Program-made: the position numbers and the translations under genes | The notes under the pieces: generated by a model | Database searches by the model: none | The model's input: only the letters and a program-made list of their open reading frames with translations | What the model was told of the DNA's origin: nothing | Assembly (NCBI GenBank): GCA_032207245.1 | Contig: CM063499.1 | Location: 36,267,104-36,331,103 of the forward strand | Source: Pardosa pseudoannulata | Lineage: Eukaryota; Arthropoda; Arachnida; Araneae; Lycosidae | Direction: 5' to 3' | Length of the DNA stretch: 64,000 bases | Shown here: positions 56,567 to 64,000 of the stretch, one piece after another | Numbering within the stretch: position 1 is the first letter of the stretch | Layout of the letters: the number at the start of each line of letters is the position of its first letter

Positions 56567-57955
56567 CAGTGGACTCCGCTTAATGTGATCAGTTTGGGCT
56601 GCCGTGATTTTGATAACAATAACAGATTGATAACAATAAACGATATGCAAATTTAAATAAATTAATCTCCCTCCTTTAATTCCCAAGTACTAAATTTCAA
56701 AATAAAATGAAAAAACTCACTTTATATTTCTGTACTTTAAATTATCCTTTAAAACATAAAACTTATATACAGAATTTAAAAAATTGATCAATTGTTAATG
56801 TCTACAATTTTTTGCGAAGCTCATTGATAAATTGTTTGTAATCATAATGTTTTTTACAGTTATCTGAGCGTTGTTGTACTCCACGTTTCAACACTTTCAA
56901 AGCAATTCAGAGGTTGAGAAATGTTTAACTCATCTGCAGCATTGCGCTGACTCATTTTTAGTAACCTGTCATAACGATTTCAAATTTCCATCTTTTGTTT
57001 TAATGTTAAATCATTTCGCTTTCTGGCTTCCACATCGGCAAGCTGCATAAAAGAGAGCAGGGCATAAAATGTGAATACGCTCCTCCTCATTTCCTATCAG
57101 AATGTGTTGCCTTCTGCTTATTTGACAATTATTGACTACCAGCAGGGTGTGCGTATTTCTAAAAAATTCCAGGATCGTGAAATTATATACAGAATTTAAA
57201 AAATTGATCAATTATTGATAGTCTACAATTTTTTCTAAGAAGCTCATTAATAAATTTTTCGTAATCATAATGATTTTTAAAGTTATAGCAGCGGTGTTGT
57301 ACTCCACGTTTCAACACTTTCAATGCAATTCCGAGGCTGATAAATGTTTAACTGAGCTGCAGTATTGCGCTGACTCATTTTTGGTAACCTGTCATAACGA
57401 TTTCAAATTTCCATCTTTTGTTTTAATGTTAAATCATTTCGCTTTCTGGCTTCCATATCGACAAGCTGCATGTAAGCGAGCAAGGCATAAAATGTGAATA
57501 CGCTCCTTCTCAGTTCCAATAAGAATGTGTTGCCTTCTGCTTATCTGACAATTATTGACTACCAGCAGGGTGTGCGTATTTCTAAAAAATTCCAGGATCG
57601 TGAAATTATATACAGAATTTAAAAAATTGATCAATTGTTAATAGTCTACAATTTTTTCTAAGAAGCTCATTGATAAATTGTTCGTAATCATAATGTTTTT
57701 TAAAGTCATCGGAGCGGTGTTGTACTCTACGTTTCAACACTTTCAATGCAATTCCGAGGCTGAAAAATGTTTAACTGCGCTGCAGCATTGCGCTGACTCA
57801 TTTTTGGTAACCTGTCATAACGATTTAAAAATCCCATTTTTTGTATTAATTTTAAATCATTTCGCTTTCTTGCTTCCATATCGACAAACTGCATGTAAGC
57901 GAGCAAGGCATAAAATATGAATACGCACCTTCTCAGTTCCGATTAGAATCGATTT
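56567..57955 (-). mobile_element. pogo/Tigger-like element 2, internally triplicated, right end lost
   Basis: Left end CAGTGGACTCCGCTTAATGT after TA. The interior matches element 1 (26139-27302). A ~415-bp segment is present about three times (starting near 56760, 57180 and 57600; TATACAGAATTTAAAAAATT marks each). On the minus strand each copy holds ARKRNDLTLKQKMEI, a TGA, NRYDRLPKMSQRNAAAQLNI-like sequence. This is a CENP-B/Tigger N-terminal HTH disrupted by the stop. No matching right inverted repeat. Confidence 0.8.
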
Positions 57956-58367
57956 CCTACATACAAATCAGCAGCCAAAATTGTTCTAAGTATTATATTT
58001 TTAATTTATACTAAAATTTACATACAATGTAAAGAAAAAACAGATATAAAAATGTATTTGTAAAGTTCGCTTTTAATATAAAAAAGTAACTGAAATATAA
58101 AAGACACTTTATAAATATAGGTCTAATAAAAGGTGCAGAGCAATTATCTGCTTATCAGTTTTTTACATGATATAAAGTAAACATATCTTTGATATATAAT
58201 ATATATTTAGTAGACGAACGCTGTCAATCCAAAAACTGTAAAATGATTTTTAAATAAATTATAAGCTGAACCGTTTTGATGGAAAAGTAAGTAAAAAATT
58301 ACTTTCAGCCAACATGCGCACAGCTATCAAAAACATAATTAGATTAAATTAAAATTCCCACATCGCC

Positions 58368-58440
58368 TGTACGGAGATTCGATCGTGGGACTTTTCGTAC
58401 TGAAGACCGTTGTTCTGACCACTGCGCTATAGATACGTTG
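58368..58440 (-). mobile_element. tRNA-like SINE head (third family, C)
   Basis: Minus strand: CTATAGCGCAGTGGTCAGAA (box A) and ACGATCGAATCTCCGTAC (box B), with ordinary tRNA spacing. The two ends do not pair as an acceptor stem, so it is a SINE head or tRNA pseudogene, not a working tRNA. Confidence 0.6.
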
Positions 58441-58559
58441 GCAGTGAAAGGTTTCAAGCGGTATTATAATAACCTCAATAGGTGTACAATTTTTTATTTT
58501 TAATAAAAAAAAACCTCATTTCCTATCGGATGATATTGTGAATCTAAACCATTCTTGAG

Positions 58560-58642
58560 TCAACTTAATTACAAACACAAAATTTCATCAAGACCAGTCC
58601 AGCCGCTTAGGGGGAGATCTATTACAAACACACGAACACAAG

Positions 58643-58702
<60 letters not shown>
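58560..58702 (+). mobile_element. 3' tail of a non-LTR element ending in (TA)n
   Basis: AAAATTTCATCAAGACCAGTCCAGCCGCTTAGGGG (in two parts) followed by ACAAACACACGAACACAAGA and about 55 bp of TA. This arrangement is characteristic of the 3' ends of many arthropod LINEs (RTE/CR1-like) and SINEs that borrow them. No coding part. Confidence 0.6.
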
Positions 58703-58939
58703 CTAATAGATTTCATATATACATGTCAGAAGCCAAAATTGTTACAAGCACTACATTTATTAATTTATACTCAAATTTATTGTCAATGTAAAAAAGAAAA
58801 AAAGTTTTCTTAAAAATGGCTTTTCTCTAGAAAAGAACACTTTACAAAAATAAGGCAGGAAAAAACAAGAGCTTTTATCTGCTTATCTGCTTAACAGCTT
58901 CTTATTTGTGCTATATTGTGGCAGAAAGTAAACACATTA

Positions 58940-58999
58940 TATATGTATACATATGTATACATATGTATATATATGTATGTATGTATATATGTATATATG

Positions 59000-59062
<63 letters not shown>
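58940..59062. repeat. (TATG)n/(TA)n microsatellite
   Basis: Blocks of GTATACATAT, TATGTA and TA within interspersed repeat R. Confidence 0.95.
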
Positions 59063-59063
<1 letters not shown>

Positions 59064-59064
59064 A

Positions 59065-59415
59065 ATATGGTTAAGGTATGGGGTTATATATGGTTATGTA
59101 TGGTTAAGGTATGGAAAACATGTTTGATTTCATATATAAAAACTTCTTTAATTCTTCTGTCCATGGCTATGGCATTTAGATACCCTTTGTTCACATTTTG
59201 CGACGATATGCGTGGGAGATGTTACCAGCTCGATTTGCCTCCTAGAACTGAGTTTTTGGAGTCACTACCTAAGCAACTTCCTATTGCCTACTTCCGCGTC
59301 AGCTTCTTTACTCTGTATCGTTCAGCTCGAGGGTCAATCATTCTCTTATTACGTTATCGTTAATGAGATCCGGCTAATTTTAATTATAACTTGCTTACCC
59401 CCCCCCTTTTTAAAC
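59065..59415. other. Unassigned, balanced-composition stretch
   Basis: 59160-59370 is open on the plus strand (FCDDMRGRCYQLDLPPRTEF, LESLPKQLPIAYFRVSFFTL). It matches no family I recognise and has no splice context. It may be part of an unknown mobile element. Confidence 0.3.

Positions 59416-59478
<63 letters not shown>
59416..59478. repeat. (CA)n(TA)n microsatellite
   Basis: Ten CA units followed by about 20 TA units. Confidence 0.96.
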
Positions 59479-59480
<2 letters not shown>

Positions 59481-59959
59481 TATGGTCGAATCATTTCATA
59501 TACATAAATCACTGAAAATTGAAAATTGTTACACATATTAAATTTATTACTCAAGTATATTTTCAACAGAAAAAGAGGTTATCTTGAAAATTGGCATTGC
59601 CCCTAAAAAAGTAACCGAACTGAAAATAACACTTTCCAAAAATAGACGGCAGAAAAGGAAATGAACTTTTATCTGCTTAACAGTTTTTTATTTACACTAT
59701 ATTGTACCGGAAAGTTAACACATTTTGATTTAAAAATTTATATTCTATACGATTATACATTCTATACGACACATATACAAAACATCAGTTAAAATTGTTA
59801 CAAATATTACAATTATTATTTTATGTTAATTTTTATTTACAGCTTAAATAAAATTGCATTTTTACTTAAAACTTGCTTCTCAACCGCAAAAGAATCAACG
59901 TGGAAGGAACATTTTAGAAAAATAGACGTTAGAAACAAGTAAGAGTCAGTGTCTAATTA

Positions 59960-62085
59960 ACACTTGAGCGCAACTTTTGTCCAAGTTAACTGACAGTGGA
60001 CTTTTGTTTGGGTGGAGTCGGTAAAGAACACTTTAGAAAAATAGACTTAATTTTATTTCTAAAATAGGAAAGAGTCAGTATTAACACTGGAGCGCGACGT
60101 CTGTACAAGTTAACTTACAGTTGACATTTGTTTGGGTGGCGTCGGCAAAGAACACTTTACAAAAATAGACGTTAGATATAAGAAAGAGTCAGTATCTGAT
60201 CAACACTGGAGAGCGAGGTCTGTCCAAGTTAACTGGCAGCGAATTTTTTATTTGGGTGGCGTCAATAAATAAAAATACTTAATACTTTAGACAATAGATA
60301 CTTTAGAAAAATAAATGTTAGAAATAGGAAAGAGTCAGTATCTAATTAACACTGCAGTGCGTCGCCTATCCAAGTTAACTGACAGTGGACTTTTTGTTTG
60401 GGTGGCGTCAGTAAAGAACACTTTAGAAAAACAGACGTTAGAAATAGGAAAGAGTCAGTATCTAATTAACACTGGAGCACGACGTCTGTCCAAGTTAACT
60501 GGCTGCGGACTTGGGTGGCGTCAGTAAAGAACACTTTAGAAAAATAGAAGTTAGAAATAGGAAAGACTCAGTATCTAATTAAAAACTGCAGTGCGACGCC
60601 TATCCAAGTTAACTGACAGTGGACTTTTTGTTTGTTTGGAGTCAGTAAAAAACACTTTAGAAAAATAGACGTTAGCTATAGGAAAGAGTCGGTATCTAAT
60701 CAACACTGGAGAGCGACGTCTGCTCAACCACGTGCTGACAGTGTACTTTTTGTTTGGGTGACATCAGTAAAGAACACTTTAGAAAAATAGACGTTAAAAT
60801 AAGGAAAGTGTCAGTATCTAATTAACACTGGAGCTTGATGTCTGTCCAAGTTAACTGCCTGCGGACTTTGTTTGAGTAGCGTCAGTAAAAAACACTTTAG
60901 AAAAATAGAAGTTAGAAATAGGAAAGACTCAGTATCTAATTAAAAACTGCAGTGCGACGCCTATCCATGTTAACTGACAATGGACTTTTTGTTTGTTTGG
61001 GGTCAGTAAAGAACACTTTAGAGAAATAAACGTTAAAAACAGTAAAGAGTCAGTATCTAATCAACATTGGAAAGCGATGTCTGTCCAAGTTAACTGACAG
61101 CGGACATTTTATTTGGGCGGCGTCAGTAAAGAACACTTTAGAAAAATAGACGTTAAAATAAGGAAAGTGTCAGTATCTAATTAACACTGGAGCTTGATGT
61201 CTGTCTAAGTTAACTGGCTGCGGACTTTGTTTGGGTGGCGTCAGTAAAGAACACTTTAGAAAAATAGAAGTTAAAAATAGCAAAGACTCAGTATCTAATT
61301 AAAAACTGCAGTGCGACGCCTATCCAAGTTAACTGACAGTGGACTTTTTATTTGTTTGGAGTCAGTAAAGAACACTTGAGAGAAATAAACGTTAAAAACA
61401 GTAAAGAGTCAATATCTAACTAACATTGGAAAGCGACGTCTGTCCAAGTTAACTGACAGCGGACATTTTATTTGGGCGGCGTCAGTAAAGAACACTTTAG
61501 AAAAATAGACCTTAAAATAAGGAAAGAGTCAGTATCTAATTAACACTGGAGCGTGATGTCTGTCCAAGTTAACTGGATGCGGACTTTGTTTGGGTGGCGT
61601 CAGTAAAGAACACTTTAGAAAAATAGAAGTTAGAAATAGAAAAGACTCAGTATCTAATTAAAAACTGCAGTGCGACGCCTATCCATGTTAACTGACAGTG
61701 GACTTTTTGTTTGTTTGGGGTCAGTAAAGAACACTGTAGAGAAATAGACGTTAGAAACAGTAAAGAGTCAGTATCTAATCAACATTGGAAAGCGAGTCTG
61801 TCCAAGTTAACTGACAGCGGACATTTTATTTGGGTGGCGTTAGTAAAAAACACTTTAGAAAAATAGACGTTAGAAACAGGAAGGTGTCAGTATCCAATTA
61901 ACACTGGAGAGCGACGTCTGTCCAAGTTAACTGACAGGTGTATTTTTATTTGGGTGACGTCAGTAAAGAACACTTTAGAAATATAGACGTTAGGAAAGAG
62001 TCAGTATCTAATCAATACTGGAGAGCCACGTCTGTCCAAGTTAACTAATAGTGGAATTTTTGTTTGGATGGAGTCAGTCGTGCTC
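59960..62085. repeat. ~120-bp satellite with 361-bp trimeric higher-order units, ~18 monomers
   Basis: CCAAGTTAACTGACAGTGGA-type cores recur about every 120 bp. From about 60570 three monomer types alternate (AAAACTGCAGTGCGACGCC, ATTGGAAAGCGACGTC and ACTGGAGCTTGATGTC). The first type recurs at 60577, 60939, 61299 and 61660, a 360-362-bp period. Its segment AACACTTTAGAAAAATAGACG is shared with repeat R, from which the satellite probably derives. Confidence 0.94.
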
Positions 62086-62345
62086 TCTCAACGTGTTTTT
62101 TTACTTAAAAGCTTCCTACTAATACCATCCTATGTCGTAAAATAAGCACATTTTTAAAAGAAAATCATATACTCTAATCAAACAAATACATATAAATCAA
62201 CAGTCAAAATTGTTTATGTATTGAATTTATTTATGCTGACTTTTATTGACAACGTAAAGACTCTGGCATTTTTATGTAAGTTTGCTTTACCATTGAAAAA
62301 GAAACGAACGAAAAGTACACTTTACAAAATTAGACGTCAGAAAAG

Positions 62346-62455
62346 ACAATGTATATTTGAAATACGCATAGTATCAAAGACGTAATGGTATTTGAAACAC
62401 TTGAAACACTAAGCAAGTGGAAACACAATTCGCTTCTTTTTTTTTATTGCGTCGT
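62346..62455. other. Unique sequence
   Basis: No feature recognised between repeat R and the SINE B fragment. Confidence 0.4.
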
Positions 62456-62457
62456 TG

Positions 62458-62590
62458 GTTGATTGGTTGATTTGGAGCGGTACGGTCTACTATTTTGCTA
62501 CACGAGAGCTAATGAGACCGATATCTACTGCTTAAAGGCAATTCCGAAAGGATACGAATATGTATGACATCAGCGGGACTCTCGCAAACA
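62458..62590 (-). mobile_element. SINE family B, degenerate copy lacking most of the head
   Basis: GGTTGATTTGGAGCGGTACG, GTCTACTATTTTGC, ACGAGAGCTAATGAGACCG and GATTCCG-like variants match the minus orientation of SINE B. It stops near box B (GCGGGACTCTCGCAAAC). More diverged than the other copies, so older. Confidence 0.82.
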
Positions 62591-63425
62591 GAAAACCCAG
62601 TAAACCTTACATAACTGTGTTTGTTCACTTATTTTATTTAAACCTTTCATTTGGGAGCCTTAAATACACAGATCTTAGAGTGAGGCGAGGAATTTTAGCA
62701 GAATAAATTCAAAGTGAGTTGACATCCGCAAAAAATTTATTTAAACAATTTTCCATCACTCATAAAATGTAAACTACATTTTGTAGAAACGTTAATTTGT
62801 CAGTTCTCTAACACAGGCCAAATAATTTCTAAAACCATCCATCTGCTAAACTACTTGCCTATTTAATTTTTTACAAGAAAATGCTAAAATGTAGTTCAAA
62901 AACGCAGAAGAGGAAATTATGCAAAATTAATCATCCCAACGTTACGTCAAGTGCATTTTAGCCTTTGATATATTGTGTTATCTTCCAATTTACCTCGTAC
63001 ATTATTTTTCATTCATACATATACCAGCCTCCAGAGAAAAAGCTCCTAAACAAACTGCATAAGTGATCTGTTTTGTGTAGACTGGAAAAAAATTGTTTAT
63101 ACTAGGAAAATTAAACGCGACGCAGAGAAAACCGTATCTTAAATAGATTTCATAAATTCACTAGACATATTTTCCTGCTCTTTAATTTGTATGTTTGTAA
63201 ACACATTATTTTACCTAATTTTACCTTTTGACTTTAGGTTTTATGAATACTTTACAGAAATATTTGAAGAAAAATATCAGAATGTTGAAGAAATGTTATT
63301 TTGTTGTTAAAGAAATGTTTTGCTGCAAGATGCACAAAACAGGTTAAATGAATTAACATTATCTTTCTGTGAAACATTAAGAAATAAATCATATACATGT
63401 TTTTGTGTGTATGTATGTTATTTAC
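62591..63425. other. AT-rich unique sequence, no gene
   Basis: No coding frame, splice-linked exon or repeat found. Confidence 0.45.
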
Positions 63426-63429
63426 ACTT

Positions 63430-64000
63430 GGTATAAAACATAAAATTATGGAAATAAAATTTTGTTATTTTGCATTCTCAATCACATATTTACTAACAGA
63501 TTTTTTAATAAAATTCTTTTTACAAATAGTATAGAACAGAAAATTGCATAAAACTTTCGGTACTATTTTTTCTCATTTAGGTATTCACGTAGTTTTATAT
63601 ATTTGTTTATATTTTTCATTTAATTTTAAAAACAAAAAATTATGAAACAAAATTTTGTTGTTATGCATTTTCAATCACATATTTATTACTAACAGATTTT
63701 TAATATAAAAATCCGTTTTACACATAGTACACAACAGAAAATTACGTAAAACTTTCGTTACTATTTTTTAAAATTAGATATTCACGTAGTTTTATGTATT
63801 TCTTTATAAGTTTACATCTTTCATTTAATTTTTAAAAAATATAAAACGTAAAATTATGCAAACAAAATGTTGTTATTATGCATTCTCAATCACATATTTA
63901 TTAATAACGGATTTTTAAAATAAAATTTTTTTGCAAATAGTATACAACAGAAAATTACGTAAAACTTTCGTTACTATTTTTTAAAATTAAATATTCACGT
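63430..64000. repeat. ~200-bp satellite, three units, cut by window end
   Basis: TGCATTCTCAATCACATATT at about 63470, 63663 and 63872, each followed by ACAACAGAAAATTACGTAAA-like sequence and TATTCACGTAGTTTTAT. The array continues beyond 64000. Confidence 0.92.

Larger units (their letters stand above)
52975..62345. repeat. ~280-bp repeat R, at least seven interspersed copies
   Basis: Copies at about 52975-53275, 53276-53390 (partial), 56385-56565, 57957-58190, 58725-58945, 59505-59785, 59786-59985 and 62095-62345. Shared phrases are AGTAACCGAACTGAAAAGAAC, ACTTTACAAAAATAGACGTTAG (in part), TTTATCTGCTTAACAGTTTC, ACAAATCAGCAGTCAAAATT and TACATTTATTAATTTATACT. They look like one tandem array split by insertions of a Merlin remnant, a LINE, a Tigger-like element and microsatellites. 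Confidence 0.8.

Noticed and set aside
58953..59363. 136-codon frame as a gene
   Set aside because: First third is microsatellite; the rest is unassigned and has no splice or start context.

Overview
This is AT-rich eukaryotic DNA, most likely from an arthropod. A spider or other chelicerate is possible, but the sequence does not prove it. The evidence is spliced exons with GT/AG borders, two tRNA-derived SINE families, Tc1, mariner, piggyBac, pogo/Tigger, Merlin and jockey-like elements, an LTR-retrotransposon solo LTR, long TA/CA microsatellites and about a dozen satellite arrays. There are no prokaryotic operons, rRNA genes or CRISPR arrays.

One cellular gene is recognisable, on the minus strand from 20060 down to 1572. 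Six exons join in perfect phase: 19885-20060, 12481-12625, 8203-8264, 7538-8105, 5277-5810 and 1572-1662. They encode a helical N-terminal segment, a coiled coil, a Ser/Thr-rich linker, a long poly-proline FH1 region and the first residues of an FH2 domain (core PMKPLYWTRI). This is the signature of a formin of the FMN/Cappuccino group, an actin nucleator. The start of the gene (upstream, above 20060) and most of FH2 (downstream, below 1572) were not found and are probably outside the window.

1-20 kb: the formin exons. Their introns hold a Tc1-like element (328-1546), a mariner (6174-7462), an internally deleted piggyBac (8804-9731), a piggyBac fragment (13006-13212), a MITE (13461-14154), a 150-bp inverted repeat (14646-15356), a pogo-like MITE (16133-16595) and a 153-bp satellite with higher-order structure. 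SINE copies are also present, one with its tail amplified in tandem.

20-42 kb: no gene seen. There is a solo LTR (20324-20750), TACTACTTC-type minisatellites, a 1.04-kb tandem duplication, a Tigger-like element with two nested SINEs (26139-27302), and satellite arrays of 45, 170, 285, 265, 219 and 170 bp.

42-64 kb: an array of about 830-bp units carries later insertions whose empty sites can be read in sister units. It is followed by arrays of 73 and 247 bp, a Merlin transposase remnant, a LINE ORF2 C-terminus, a second Tigger-like element with an internal triplication, and a 120-bp satellite arranged in 361-bp trimers. The region above 20 kb may be one giant 5' intron of the formin or intergenic DNA. 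I see no new multi-gene system. The notable feature is the density and layered history of unrelated tandem arrays around one gene.
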